Shown here piece by piece: positions 1-8,936 of a DNA stretch of 57,940 nt (position 1 is its first letter; each line of letters begins with the position of its first letter). The position numbers and the translations under genes are program-made. The notes beneath the pieces are model-generated. The model ran no database searches and had not been told where the DNA came from. It saw only the letters and a list, made by a program, of their open reading frames with translations. This DNA is from Oscillospiraceae bacterium (GTDB taxonomy: Bacteria > Bacillota > Clostridia > Oscillospirales > Oscillospiraceae). The stretch is taken from positions 1-57,940 of the forward strand of contig JAAWSV010000013.1 in NCBI GenBank assembly GCA_022801715.1, written 5' to 3'.

Positions 1-359
1 CCGCCCTCGGCGGCATGCTCCGCCCGGTCAGGCCGGGCGATTCCCGCGCCGTAGAGGATCACGGCCAGACAGGCCGCCGCCGCGGCCAGCCGCCAGAGGG
101 GGCGGCGTCTGTGCTTGGCCCTCTCCTGACGGACCCGCCCCATCACCGCGGCGGTGAGGTCCGCCGGGACCTCCGGCTCCTCATAGGCCGCGAAGGCGTC
201 ATGGAGCAGCAGCGTCTGCTCATAGGCCTCCCGGCAGGCGGGACAGCCGGATAGGTGCTCCAGCAGCTGCCGGTGCTCCTCCGGACTGAGGGCGCCGTCC
301 ACGGCGGCGCTGATCATGCCGCTGTAGTGCCCCCGCTGCTCGCAGGTATGATTCTCCAT
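1..359 (-). CDS. Anti-sigma factor, zf-HC2 type (partial, runs off left edge)
   Basis: About 119 codons are visible, reading leftward from an ATG at 359. The N-terminal part carries a zinc-finger anti-sigma motif, H35-x3-C39-x2-C42 (HLSGCPAC). A basic stretch and one hydrophobic segment (about residues 90-110, WRLAAAAACLAVILYG) follow, so the protein should be single-pass with a cytoplasmic zinc domain that holds the sigma factor. It starts 3 nt after the stop of the ECF sigma gene, and the ribosome binding site lies within the end of that gene. Sigma/anti-sigma co-transcription is the usual arrangement. The C-terminal extracytoplasmic part lies outside the window. Confidence 0.85.
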   Translation of the reverse strand, partial: MENHTCEQRGHYSGMISAAVDGALSPEEHRQLLEHLSGCPACREAYEQTLLLHDAFAAYEEPEVPADLTAAVMGRVRQERAKHRRRPLWRLAAAAACLAVILYGAGIARPDRAEHAAEG

Positions 360-362
360 CCC

Positions 363-968
363 TCAGCCCTCCCTTCCTGCGGCTTCTGGTACGTTAGACG
401 GCAGGTAGTCGGAAAAGTTCCCGCTCTGCGTCAAATATTTCCGTAGCTTATCCCGCGCCCGGGCGATCCGGGATTTCACCGTGCCCAAATCCAGCTCCAG
501 CGCCCCGGCGATCTCCTCGTAGCTCAGCCCCTGGAGCTCCCGCAGCAGGAGCACCTGCCGGTGCTCCGCCGACAGGGCCCGGAGCCCCAGGGAGAGGGCC
601 TCCCGCAGCTCCTGATTCTCCGCGCGGCGCTGGGGGGAGGGCCCCGGGTCCGGCGGCTCGACAAAGGCGTCCTCGTCGTTGAGGGACACGCTCCCCTCCC
701 CCTGCCGCCGCTTCCGCCGCAGGTAGTCGATGGCCGCGTTGGAGGTCAGGCGGTAGAGCCAGGTGGAGAAGCTGCTGTCCCCCCGGAAGAACTTCAGACC
801 CCGCCAGGCGCTGAGGAAGGCCTCCTGGGCGATCTCCAGGGCGTCGTCCGGGTCGCCGCACATCCGCAGGGACAGGTGGTATACTTTTTTCTCATAGGCG
901 CGAACCAGCTCCTCAAAGGCGGCGTCATCCCCCCGCCGGGCGGCCAGCACCAGCTCCTGTTCAGTCAT
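363..968 (-). CDS. ECF RNA polymerase sigma factor (RpoE/SigW-like)
   Basis: 201 aa. Region 2 lies at about residues 20-90 (core-binding and -10 recognition; [16 protein letters not shown], then [20 protein letters not shown]). An acidic/proline-rich linker follows, then region 4 at about 120-175 ([20 protein letters not shown], a helix-turn-helix for the -35 element). The start is the ATG at 968, reading MTEQELV. It overlaps the dusB stop by 8 nt (ATGACTGA), which suggests translational coupling. An in-frame extension upstream to 1097 runs through dusB and is not credible. The anti-sigma gene follows directly. The stimulus and regulon cannot be read from the sequence. Confidence 0.92.
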   Translation of the reverse strand: MTEQELVLAARRGDDAAFEELVRAYEKKVYHLSLRMCGDPDDALEIAQEAFLSAWRGLKFFRGDSSFSTWLYRLTSNAAIDYLRRKRRQGEGSVSLNDEDAFVEPPDPGPSPQRRAENQELREALSLGLRALSAEHRQVLLLRELQGLSYEEIAGALELDLGTVKSRIARARDKLRKYLTQSGNFSDYLPSNVPEAAGREG

Positions 969-1941
969 GCAGGTCCCTCTTGATTCCCCTTGTGACCCGA
1001 TAGAGGTCGTCCAAGGTCTCCATGTGTACGATCTGTTCCTTGTAGTAGGCGGCGTGGGGCACCCCCTTGAGGTACCAGGCGCAGTGCCGCCGGGCATCCA
1101 GGAGTGCCAAGCGCTCCCCCCGGCGCTCCGCCGAGAGCTCGATCTGCCGCACCACCAGATCCCAGCGCTCCCCCAAGGGGGGCCTCGGGGGGATGGGCCG
1201 GCCCTCTATGGCGGCCTTGGCCTCCCGAAAGACGTAGGGGTTCCCAAAGACCCCCCGGCCCAGCATGGCCATGTCCGCCCCGGTGAACTGGAGCACCCGG
1301 AGCACGTCCTCGGCGGAGAAGATGTCCCCGTTGGCGATGACGGGGATCTTCACGGCCTCCTTCACCTCCCGGATGGTGGTCCAGTCCGCCTGTCCGGCGT
1401 ACATCTGGGTCCGGGTCCGCCCATGGACGGCGATGGCGGCCACCCCCGCCTCCTCCAGCATCCGGCTGAGGGGCACGGCGTTGATGCTGCCCTTGTCCCA
1501 GCCCCGGCGCATTTTCACCGTCACCGGCACGCCGCTGGCCTTCACCACCGCCTCCGCCACCCGCAGGGCCTTCTCCGGATCCCGCATCAGGGCGGAGCCG
1601 TCGCCGCTGGAGACCACCTTCCCCACGGGACAGCCCATGTTGATGTCAATAAACGCCGCCCCGCTGACCTCCGCGGCGATCTGGGCGGCCTCGGCCATAC
1701 AGACCGGGTCGCTGCCGAAGATCTGGGCGCAGCAGGGATTCTCCCCTGGGAAGAGGCGCAGCAGCTCCCGGCTCTTCTTGTCCTGATAGCACAGGGCCTT
1801 GGAGCTGACCAGCTCCGTGTAGGTGAGCCCCGCCCCCATCTCGCTGCAAATCTGGCGAAAGGCGCTGTCCGTGACCCCCGCCATAGGGGCCAGAGCCAGC
1901 CGGGAGTTGATCTCAATAGAACCAATGCGCAGGGGGCTCAC
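961..1941 (-). CDS. dusB: tRNA-dihydrouridine synthase (DusB family)
   Basis: About 326 aa. A flavoenzyme TIM barrel that reduces uridine to dihydrouridine in tRNA. Family motifs: [15 protein letters not shown] near the N-terminus, [11 protein letters not shown] with the conserved Cys region, [28 protein letters not shown] and [10 protein letters not shown]. The most upstream start is GTG at 1941, but the AAGGAGG sequence overlaps that codon. A CTG three codons in (1932) has proper spacing and gives a product beginning MRIGSIEI, as in relatives, so the true start may be non-canonical. It is first in the visible dusB-sigma-anti-sigma series. A second Dus homologue is at 22807-23766. Confidence 0.9.
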   Translation of the reverse strand: MSPLRIGSIEINSRLALAPMAGVTDSAFRQICSEMGAGLTYTELVSSKALCYQDKKSRELLRLFPGENPCCAQIFGSDPVCMAEAAQIAAEVSGAAFIDINMGCPVGKVVSSGDGSALMRDPEKALRVAEAVVKASGVPVTVKMRRGWDKGSINAVPLSRMLEEAGVAAIAVHGRTRTQMYAGQADWTTIREVKEAVKIPVIANGDIFSAEDVLRVLQFTGADMAMLGRGVFGNPYVFREAKAAIEGRPIPPRPPLGERWDLVVRQIELSAERRGERLALLDARRHCAWYLKGVPHAAYYKEQIVHMETLDDLYRVTRGIKRDLHD

Positions 1942-2081
1942 CTCCTTGTAAAAAAGCCGTCGTCATCTCAGTGGGTAACAGTATACCACACCCACCGCCC
2001 CCAGCGCAAGCCGGGAATGAGAGGCTCCCTTTTAAGGGCGTGCCGCTGGGATATCACCTCGGCGATTTTTGTAAAAGCGCA

Positions 2082-2110
2082 TTGATATAACGGGGGCCTT
2101 ATGCTATAAT
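2082..2110 (+). promoter_or_regulatory. Sigma-A promoter for the 2141 acetyltransferase gene
   Basis: TTGATA at 2082-2087 and TATAAT at 2105-2110, separated by 17 nt and about 30 nt upstream of the start codon. It gives the gene its own transcript, divergent from dusB. Confidence 0.75.
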
Positions 2111-2140
2111 CGGCCCAACAAATCCTATCTGTGAGAGGGA

Positions 2141-2617
2141 ATGATGAACGCTTATATTAGACCGCTGTCAGAGGGAGAAGAAGGCCTGCTTCAAGAGTTT
2201 TTGTACCATGCCGTCTTTGTGCCGGAGGGAGTGCCTGCCCCGCCTGAATCCATTATCAATCAGCCCCAATTGCGTGTATATACAGCCGATTTTGGCAAGA
2301 AAAAAGACGATATAGGCTTGGTCGCGGAAGTGGATAAAAGGGTTGTCGGTGCTGTTTGGGTACGCGTGATGAATGATTATGGACATATAGACGACGACAC
2401 GCCGTCCCTTGCCATTTCCTTATATAAGGAGTATCGGGGATTTGGAATAGGAACGGATTTGATAAAGAGAATGCTCCATATTCTGAAGGTCAAAGGGGTT
2501 AAACAAGTGTCACTGGCGGTACAAAAAGCAAACTATGCTGTGCGAATGTATCAAAAAATAGGATTTGAGATAGTAGGTGAAAACGAGGAGGAATACATCA
2601 TGATTTGCCGTTTGTAA
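2141..2617 (+). CDS. GNAT family N-acetyltransferase (AT-richer than surroundings)
   Basis: 158 aa, start ATG at 2141 (or the adjacent ATG at 2144) after GAGAGGGA. GNAT fold features: the beta-4/acetyl-CoA loop region SLYKEYRGFGIGTDLIKRM matches the R/Q-x-x-G-x-G/A consensus as RGFGIG, followed by VSLAVQKANYAVRMYQKIGFE, the typical GNAT C-terminal motif. The substrate is unknown. Base composition is clearly AT-richer than neighbouring genes (codons such as TTT, ATA and AAA), suggesting recent acquisition. It is monocistronic with its own promoter. Confidence 0.85.
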   Translation: MMNAYIRPLSEGEEGLLQEFLYHAVFVPEGVPAPPESIINQPQLRVYTADFGKKKDDIGLVAEVDKRVVGAVWVRVMNDYGHIDDDTPSLAISLYKEYRGFGIGTDLIKRMLHILKVKGVKQVSLAVQKANYAVRMYQKIGFEIVGENEEEYIMICRL

Positions 2618-2742
2618 TGATATAACCTTCGGCAGCGTCAATCTGAAAAGGGACATGAGAGTCCGCCGCCCCCCGCCGCAAAGAACCTCTTCCCCCCGCG
2701 AAGCCGCTGTGGTACAATGGACAAAAAAGGAGGGACGATGGA

Positions 2743-3150
2743 ATGGAGAACAAAAAACGGGACATCCTCCTCTGGACAGACCTGATCCTCACCGCCTTGG
2801 CGGCGGCGTGGATCTACTACCTCTTGGCCCGGTGTCAGGAGTACCTGTCCTTCGCCGGCTTCGCCGCCCTGATCGCCATGGTCATCCTGCTCCCCGGCTT
2901 CCTCTGCCTGCTTCTGGAGCTCTTCCTCCTCTACGCCGGAAGCCGGGGCCGCTCTTGGTGCCTTACAGCGGCCTATCTCCTCCAGATCGTGGCCGCCCTC
3001 CCCAGCCTTTTCCTGCTGTCCATAGACCCGGTGCTCTTCGACGTCCTCCTGGTCTACCCGGCGCTGATGGTCCTCGGAATCATCGGCCTCCTCCGGACGC
3101 TGGTCCGCCGCCGGCGGCAGGGGGGTGTCCGCCCCGCGAAAACTTTATGA
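2743..3150 (+). CDS. Small multi-pass membrane protein, unknown function
   Basis: 135 aa, start ATG at 2743 about 8 nt after AGGAGGG. Four hydrophobic segments (about residues 10-28, 36-66, 72-92 and 99-117) end in an arginine-rich cytoplasmic tail, LVRRRRQGG. I recognise no family motif. It lies between an acquired acetyltransferase and the peptidase promoter and may be monocistronic. A weak TACAAT (2713-2718) could be its -10 box. Confidence 0.6.
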   Translation: MENKKRDILLWTDLILTALAAAWIYYLLARCQEYLSFAGFAALIAMVILLPGFLCLLLELFLLYAGSRGRSWCLTAAYLLQIVAALPSLFLLSIDPVLFDVLLVYPALMVLGIIGLLRTLVRRRRQGGVRPAKTL

Positions 3151-3151
3151 C

Positions 3152-3180
3152 TTGCTTTTGTGCGGCAGATATGGTACACT
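3152..3180 (+). promoter_or_regulatory. Probable sigma-A promoter for the peptidase-carrier operon
   Basis: TTGCTT (3152-3157) and TACACT (3175-3180), spacer 17 nt. It would give an untranslated leader of about 170 nt before the ATG at 3359. I saw no T-box or other known riboswitch signature in that leader. Confidence 0.5.
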
Positions 3181-3358
3181 GCATACGATTCCCCTGCATC
3201 CAGCTTTTGGACGGACACAGCCCGCGCTCCGCCCCTCCGGTTGCAGGGGAAAATTTGACTGTAGATGGAGCCCCATCTATCACACCAGCGGAGCGCTCAG
3301 CGAGGCCGCGCCATCCATCCAGCCCCGCCGGCGGCTCCGCCAGAGAGGAGAAGAGGAA

Positions 3359-4726
3359 ATGGACTTTACAGCGTATATCGACCGAGCTATGGAGCCCCTG
3401 GCGGCGGACATCGCCGCACTCTGCCGCATCAACAGCGTAATGGGTGAGGCAAAACCGGGTATGCCCTTTGGCGAGGGTCCCGCCGCGGCGCTGAAGGCGG
3501 CGCTGGACATGGGGGAGGCCATGGGCTTTCAAACCGAGAACTTTGACAACTACGTGGGCCACATCGAGACCGGCGAGGGCGAGGAGCTCTTGGGCATCGT
3601 GGGCCACCTCGACGTGGTCCCCGCCGGCGACGGCTGGAGCCACGACCCCTGGGGCGGCGAGATTGCCGGCGGCAGAATCTGGGGCCGGGGCACGCTGGAC
3701 GACAAGGGCCCGGTGCTCACCTGCCTCCACGCGCTGAAAATCCTCAAGGACTCCGGCGTCAAGCTGAGCCGGCGGGTGCGGATGATCCTGGGGACCAACG
3801 AGGAGACCAACTGGGACTGCATGGCCTACTACTTAAAGGAGGTCAAGCCGGAGCTGCCCACCGTGGCCTTCTCCCCGGACTCCCGCTTTCCCGTGATCTA
3901 CGCGGAGAAGGCCATGCTCCAGTTCATCCTGACCCGGGAGCTCACCGAGGCCATCGACATAGAGGGGGGCAACGCCTTCAACTCCGTGCCCTCCTCCGCC
4001 CGGATCACCCTGCCCGCCGCCATGGAGGAGGCCCTGCGCGCCGCCATCGCCGCCAGCGATGAGGCGGAGCTCTACGACTGCCGGATCTCCGGGGACCGCC
4101 TGACGCTCACCGCCAAGGGTGTCGGCGCCCACGCCGCCCGGCTCTACGACGGGAAGAACGCCGTCAGCTATCTGATGAAGCTGCTGTCCCGGCTGCCCTT
4201 GGAGGGGGAGCTGAAGGAGGTGGTGGACTTCTACAACGCCCGCTTCGGCACCTGCATCTACGGGGAGCTGATGGACCTGAAGGTCTCCGACGAGACGGGC
4301 CCCCTGACGCTGAACGTGGGCCGGATTTTTGTCAAGGACGGCAAGCTGCACCTGTATTGCGACTGCCGGATGCCCATCTGCAAAGAGATCCCGGAGGTGG
4401 AGGAGAAGGTCAAGGCGGCCATCGCCGGCTCCGGCTATACCTACGCCGTCCAGAGTACCGAGGGCTCCCTCTACGTCCCCAAGGACTCCCCCCTGGTCAC
4501 CACCCTGATGGGGGCCTACCAGAAGGTGACTGGAGACACCCAGCGCCAGCCCATCGCCTCCGGCGGCGCCACCTACTCCCGGACCATTCCCAACTGCGTC
4601 AGCTTCGGCTGCCTCCTGCCGGAGCAGGAGGACCTGATGCACAAGGCCGACGAGTATGTGGAGCTCCGCCACCTGCGCATCTGGCTGGAGGTCATGGTGG
4701 AGGCCATCTACCGGCTGGCCAAGTAA
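3359..4726 (+). CDS. pepV: M20-family dipeptidase (PepV/Sapep type)
   Basis: 455 aa. A cytosolic metallopeptidase that cleaves Xaa-dipeptides. Metal/catalytic signatures: GHLDVVPAGDGW (H83, D85), GRGTLDDKGP (bridging Asp about 114-115), GTNEETNWDC (catalytic/metal Glu pair about 148-149), FSPDSRFPVIYAEK and the C-terminal SGGATYSRTIPN. The double-Asp LDDKGP and NEETNW are typical of the PepV branch. The ATG at 3359 is preceded by AGAGGAG; in-frame codons further upstream run through the leader and lack a ribosome binding site. It is followed after 28 nt by a YfcC-type carrier gene, so uptake and hydrolysis of amino acid or peptide substrates are probably co-expressed. Confidence 0.9.
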   Translation: MDFTAYIDRAMEPLAADIAALCRINSVMGEAKPGMPFGEGPAAALKAALDMGEAMGFQTENFDNYVGHIETGEGEELLGIVGHLDVVPAGDGWSHDPWGGEIAGGRIWGRGTLDDKGPVLTCLHALKILKDSGVKLSRRVRMILGTNEETNWDCMAYYLKEVKPELPTVAFSPDSRFPVIYAEKAMLQFILTRELTEAIDIEGGNAFNSVPSSARITLPAAMEEALRAAIAASDEAELYDCRISGDRLTLTAKGVGAHAARLYDGKNAVSYLMKLLSRLPLEGELKEVVDFYNARFGTCIYGELMDLKVSDETGPLTLNVGRIFVKDGKLHLYCDCRMPICKEIPEVEEKVKAAIAGSGYTYAVQSTEGSLYVPKDSPLVTTLMGAYQKVTGDTQRQPIASGGATYSRTIPNCVSFGCLLPEQEDLMHKADEYVELRHLRIWLEVMVEAIYRLAK

Positions 4727-4754
4727 AGAACTGTGATAGGAGAGAGAACAGACT

Positions 4755-6305
4755 ATGAAAACCTTTAAGATGCCCAGCGCGCTGTCCATCGTCATGATCT
4801 TCTTAGGGATCGTGGCCATTCTCACCTGGATCGTCCCCACCTCCGTGGTGGTGACGGACGACGACGGGAACAAGGTGATCCACTACAACGCCGCCTTCGA
4901 CGGCGACGGCAACGTGGTGGAGGACGCCGGCACCGACCCGGTGGGCCTGTGGGACTTCTTCATCGTCCCCATCCAGGGCCTGATCTCCGCCGCCGACGTG
5001 GCGGCCACCATCTTCATCTCCGGCGGCTTTCTGGCCATACTGAACCACACCGGCGCCCTGGACGCGGGGATCAGCGCCCTGGTCAAGAAGTTCAAGGGCA
5101 GTGTGCTGATTGGCATTCTGATGTTCGTATTCGCCCTGATGGGCACGGTCTACGGCGCCTGCGAGGAGCTTCCCGCCTACGCCATTGTCATCATCCCCCT
5201 CTTTGTGGCGGCGGGCTATGACGTGATTACCGGCATGATGGTTATCCTCATCGGCGCCGGCATCGGCAACATGGCCAGCATCGTCAACCCCTACTCCATC
5301 GGCGCCGCCATCTCCGCCATCGGCAACGAGGAGCTGTCCATGGGCGACGGCATCCTGCTGCGCCTGGTCCTCTTTGTGGTGCTCTTGGCCATGGGCATTG
5401 TCATGGTCACCCGGTACGCCGCCAAGGTGAAGCGGGACCCCAAGGCCTCCTGCGTGGCCCACTTGGACGACATCAACACCCGCATAGACGGCGACAATGT
5501 TGCCGCCGAGGTCAAGATGACCGGCCGGCAGAAGGCGGCTCTGGCGGTCTTTGGCATCATGGTCCTCATCTGCGTCATCGGCTACATCCCTTGGGACGCC
5601 ATCCCCGTGGGGAACGGCACCGCCTTCGACCTGGTCAACGGCCTCCAGTACAAGATGCAGGGCACCTTCATCGGGAACCTCCTGGGCGCCAACAACTTCT
5701 GTGAGCTGGGCTGGTGGTACTTCAACGAGTTCTCCTGCGTGTGGCTCATCGGCGCTGTAGTGGTGGGCGTTATCGCCAGGATTCCGGAGAAGACCTTCGT
5801 CTCCGTGTTCACCAGCGGCTGCAAGGACCTGATGGGCGTGGTGCTGGTGCTGGCCACCGCCAGAGGCATCTCCATCTTCATGGGCTCCAAGACCTATGGT
5901 ATGAGCATCACCTTCATCTACTGGATTCAGAAGCTCCTCACCGGCGTGCCCCTGTGGGCCTTCGTCATCGCCGCGGTGCTGGTGTACCTGCTCATCGGAA
6001 TCTTCCTCCAGTCCACCAGCGGCGTGGCAGGCATCACCATGCCCATCTTCGGCGCCATCGCCTTTGGCCTCTTCGCCTCCTCCGGCGCCGGCTCCATCGG
6101 CGGCCAGGTGGTGCTGCTGTCCGCCTTCACCTGCGGCATCAACTTCATGAGCTGCGTCTATCCCAGCGCCACCAACATGGGCGTCTGCGAGCTGGTGAAC
6201 GTGCCCTACAACGTGTTCTTAAAGCAGTGGGCCAAGATTCTGGTACCCATCCTGGCGGTGTCCGCCCTGATCATCTCCCTGGCGCCCTACATCGGCCTGG
6301 CCTGA
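4755..6305 (+). CDS. YfcC/anaerobic C4-dicarboxylate-type carrier
   Basis: 516 aa, start ATG at 4755 after GGAGAGAG. Begins KMPSALSIVMIFLGIVAILTW and has about 12 hydrophobic segments spread over its length, a polar region around residues 35-60, and repeated Gly/Ser-rich half-helices (GAGIGNMASIVNPYSIGAA; QSTSGVAGITMPIFGAIA). This matches the YfcC family, whose members are assumed to be amino acid or peptide transporters/antiporters; the substrate is not established. It is co-oriented with and probably co-transcribed with the upstream dipeptidase, and ends at a strong terminator. Confidence 0.85.
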   Translation: MKTFKMPSALSIVMIFLGIVAILTWIVPTSVVVTDDDGNKVIHYNAAFDGDGNVVEDAGTDPVGLWDFFIVPIQGLISAADVAATIFISGGFLAILNHTGALDAGISALVKKFKGSVLIGILMFVFALMGTVYGACEELPAYAIVIIPLFVAAGYDVITGMMVILIGAGIGNMASIVNPYSIGAAISAIGNEELSMGDGILLRLVLFVVLLAMGIVMVTRYAAKVKRDPKASCVAHLDDINTRIDGDNVAAEVKMTGRQKAALAVFGIMVLICVIGYIPWDAIPVGNGTAFDLVNGLQYKMQGTFIGNLLGANNFCELGWWYFNEFSCVWLIGAVVVGVIARIPEKTFVSVFTSGCKDLMGVVLVLATARGISIFMGSKTYGMSITFIYWIQKLLTGVPLWAFVIAAVLVYLLIGIFLQSTSGVAGITMPIFGAIAFGLFASSGAGSIGGQVVLLSAFTCGINFMSCVYPSATNMGVCELVNVPYNVFLKQWAKILVPILAVSALIISLAPYIGLA

Positions 6306-6328
6306 CGGCGGCCGTCCCCCCCGCGTAC

Positions 6329-6367
6329 AAAAGACCTTGGACCGGCAAAGCCGGCCCAAGGTCTTTT
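6329..6367. terminator. Bidirectional intrinsic terminator between carrier gene and pucR-type gene
   Basis: Arms AAAAGACCTTGG (6329-6340) and CCAAGGTCTTTT (6356-6367) with an inner stem CCGGC/GCCGG. T-runs occur on both strands, fitting the convergent genes either side. Confidence 0.9.
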
Positions 6368-6381
6368 TACAGAGTGAACCC

Positions 6382-7566
6382 CTACCCCTCCACATTCCGC
6401 AGCAGATAGATGCGCGCCGCCAGCGCCAGCTCCTCATAGTCCCCGGGACGGCGATAGTTCAGCCCGGTAAGTCCCCGGATTCGCTCCAAGCGGTTGCGCA
6501 GGGTGTTCTCATGCTGTCCCGTATACCGGGCCAGCAGGTGCAGGTCCCCGCCGCAGCGCACCAGATGGAGCAGCGTCTCCAGCAGATTCCCCCGGTTCTC
6601 CGCGTCAAATTCCAGGAGCGGCTCCAGGATACCGCCGGCATACTGCCCCAGGGCCTCCTGGCCGATCAGCGGCAGGAGCAGCCGATAGACCCCCAGCTGC
6701 CGGTAGTGGAGCAGCGGGGCCGCTGGGGACAGGGGGTCGTCCCGGCCCAGGGCGTGGACCGCGGCGGCCTGCACCGCTTGACGGAGGGCGTGATCCAGCT
6801 CCTCCGGCGCGAAGTGGACGCTGCTCAGTCCCACAGCCGGCTGGCCCAGCCGGTCCGCCAGCGCCTGTACGGCGGGGGACAGCTCCTCGGGACAGAGGGT
6901 GTCCCGGGAGAGCAGCAGCACCACCCCCTTCCGCCACCGAAAGACCCGATGGGGGAAGGGGAAAAGCCCCTTGGCCTGCGCGCCGGCCTCCTGCAGAAGG
7001 TGCTCCGGCACCAGCTCCCCGGTGCGCAGAAAGGCCACCAGATACTCGTCGTGGAAATTGGGGAGCAGCTGACGGACAGCGGCCTTCTTCTCCGCGCCGT
7101 CCATCTTTTCATAGTAGAGCCGGCCCAGAAGCTCCTCCGCCGCGTACAGGTCCTCCGCCGCCCGGAGGTATCGGTCGATCTGGATGATCAGCTCCTCGAA
7201 GTAGGCCTGCCCGTCGTCAATGAGCAGGATGGGGAAGTCCTTGGCGTCGGCGTAGCGGAGTACCGCGTCGTGGAGGGGCAGACGAAACACATTTTTAATC
7301 AGGAGGCCGCTGCCGCCCCGGGAGACCAAATACTTCACGGCGTCGCGGATCAAAAAGGGGTTGTTCTTGGCGAAGAACAACGAGGATACCGCCAGCTGTC
7401 CGGGGTAGAAGTTGGTGTGGAGATACTTCCCCTTCAAGCTGGCCTCCAGCTCATAGTCCAAAATGCCGCAGCCGCTGACCGCCTGCTGCAATCCACCCCG
7501 CCCGGCAATCAGGCGGAGGGAGCGGAAGCAGTCGAAGCTGAGAAGATCGCTGACCGTAAGGCGCAT
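6382..7566 (-). CDS. PucR-family transcriptional regulator
   Basis: 394 aa. The N-terminal PucR-like sensor domain (about 1-120; LTVSDLLSFDCFRSLRLIAG, then VSRGGSGLLIKNV) is followed by a central region and a C-terminal PucR helix-turn-helix (about 335-390; LARYTGQHENTLRNRLERI). The ATG at 7566 is chosen because AGGAGGG precedes it; upstream in-frame codons lack a site. It is divergent from the ornithine-cyclodeaminase/aminotransferase pair and convergent with the peptidase-carrier pair, so it likely responds to an amino acid or nitrogen signal and controls one or both units. The ligand is unknown. Confidence 0.85.
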   Translation of the reverse strand: MRLTVSDLLSFDCFRSLRLIAGRGGLQQAVSGCGILDYELEASLKGKYLHTNFYPGQLAVSSLFFAKNNPFLIRDAVKYLVSRGGSGLLIKNVFRLPLHDAVLRYADAKDFPILLIDDGQAYFEELIIQIDRYLRAAEDLYAAEELLGRLYYEKMDGAEKKAAVRQLLPNFHDEYLVAFLRTGELVPEHLLQEAGAQAKGLFPFPHRVFRWRKGVVLLLSRDTLCPEELSPAVQALADRLGQPAVGLSSVHFAPEELDHALRQAVQAAAVHALGRDDPLSPAAPLLHYRQLGVYRLLLPLIGQEALGQYAGGILEPLLEFDAENRGNLLETLLHLVRCGGDLHLLARYTGQHENTLRNRLERIRGLTGLNYRRPGDYEELALAARIYLLRNVEG

Positions 7567-7611
7567 GGGAGGCCCTCCTATAGAAAATTTCATTCTTTGC
7601 GTGGGGAAACA

Positions 7612-7779
7612 CTGTAAAATCCTACAGCAACCAAAAACGCGACAGCAGCCGCAGGAGATAGAGGAATCCCTCTCTGTCGCCCTCTAATGTACCATACACC
7701 GATATTTTTTGCAAGCGTGCCGCCGTATCCGCAAAAACACTCCGCCCGCACACAGGCCCGCAAAATATAAAATCCTACA
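7612..7779. promoter_or_regulatory. Divergent regulatory region with repeated candidate operator (pucR-type gene / ocd)
   Basis: The 330-nt gap 7567-7896 holds two exact copies of TAAAATCCTACA, at 7615-7626 and 7768-7779. The first sits inside a palindrome, CTGTA (7612-7616) - 6 nt - TACAG (7623-7627). One copy lies near each divergent gene. AT-rich stretches suited to promoters lie between and beyond them. The likely binder is the adjacent PucR-type protein (inference). Nothing else was recognised in the gap. Confidence 0.5.
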
Positions 7780-7896
7780 ATTCCATCTCGGCAAACGATA
7801 AAACTCAACAAAAATGTCCTCTTGCAATTGCGCCGGATCTGCCGCATAATCAGATCAGCGAGACTATTTATATCACGATACAGGGAGGAATAGGCC

Positions 7897-8913
7897 ATGC
7901 AAGTAATCATTCTGGGCCGCCGGGACCTGGAGCGCGTGCTGGACCTGCCCGGTGTCATCGAGGGCGTCCGGGAGGCCTACCGTCTGAAGGCGGCGGGGGA
8001 GACGGCGGTGTGGCCGCTGGTGGCCCACCACTTCGAGGAGCGGAAGGCGGTGATGGACATCCGCTCCGGCGCGGTGTTCGGCGCGGAGCAGATCCACGGC
8101 CTGAAGATGCTCAACAACTTCCCCGGCAACCGGGAGCGGGGGCTGCCGCCCTTCAATGGGATGCTGATGGTGTTCGACTCCCGCACCGGCCTGCCCCTGG
8201 GGGTGATGGACGCTGCCTACATCACCTGTATGCGCACCGGCGCGGCGGGGGCCGTGGCCGCGGCGGCTCTGGCCCGACCGGAGGCGGACACGCTCACGGT
8301 CCTCGGGGCGGGGAAGCAGGCCATCTTCCAGATTGCCGCCGCCCTCACCGCGCTGCCGGGCCTCCGGCGGATCTTTGTGGCGGACCAGCTGGACAAAAAC
8401 AACGAGCGCGCCTTCGCCGCCGCCTGCCCGGACCGCCTGCGGGAGGGCTTCGGTATCGAAAGGGAGGGCGTCGCGATCCAGCCGGCGGGGGACCTTGGCG
8501 AGGCGGTGGGGCAGAGCGGCGTGGTCATTACGATCACCCCCTCCCGTGCGCCGGTGATCCGCCGGGAGTGGGTCCGGCCGGGGACCCACTTCAGCTGCAT
8601 TGGCGCGGACATGGAGGGCAAGGAGGAGCTGGACCCGGAGCTTTTCCGGGACGCCCGTGTCTTTGCCGACGATATCGGCCAGTGCCTCCGGGTGGGGGAG
8701 CTGGAGCTGCCCGTTAAGCAGGGGATCATCACCCGGGAGCAGGTGGCCGGGGAGATCGGCCAGGTCCTCGCCGGCACCCTGCCCGGCCGGACGGACCCGG
8801 AGCAGACCACCATCTTTGACGCCACGGGCCTGGCCCTTTTGGACCTTGTAACCGGCAAGCGGGCCATCGAGGCCGCCGCCAGGGCGGGCAAGGGCCTGAC
8901 GGCAGACATCTGA
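7897..8913 (+). CDS. Ornithine cyclodeaminase / mu-crystallin family NAD(P)-dependent enzyme
   Basis: 338 aa, ATG at 7897 after a GGGAGGAA site. The central Rossmann motif TVLGAGKQAIFQ (about residue 130) and the family signature DAAYITCMRTGAAGAVAA identify the OCD/mu-crystallin/alanine dehydrogenase group. These enzymes deaminate or reduce amino or imino acids; which reaction applies here (ornithine to proline, alanine dehydrogenase, ketimine reductase) cannot be decided from the sequence. The aminotransferase gene follows after 23 nt, probably in the same transcript. Regulation by the divergent PucR-type protein is likely. Confidence 0.88.
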   Translation: MQVIILGRRDLERVLDLPGVIEGVREAYRLKAAGETAVWPLVAHHFEERKAVMDIRSGAVFGAEQIHGLKMLNNFPGNRERGLPPFNGMLMVFDSRTGLPLGVMDAAYITCMRTGAAGAVAAAALARPEADTLTVLGAGKQAIFQIAAALTALPGLRRIFVADQLDKNNERAFAAACPDRLREGFGIEREGVAIQPAGDLGEAVGQSGVVITITPSRAPVIRREWVRPGTHFSCIGADMEGKEELDPELFRDARVFADDIGQCLRVGELELPVKQGIITREQVAGEIGQVLAGTLPGRTDPEQTTIFDATGLALLDLVTGKRAIEAAARAGKGLTADI

Positions 8914-8936
8914 ACGTTATTCGAAATTAGGAGTGA

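Noticed and set aside
3181-3358. T-box or riboswitch in the long leader of the peptidase operon
   Set aside because: No T-box sequence, no terminator/antiterminator pair and no recognisable aptamer could be seen.
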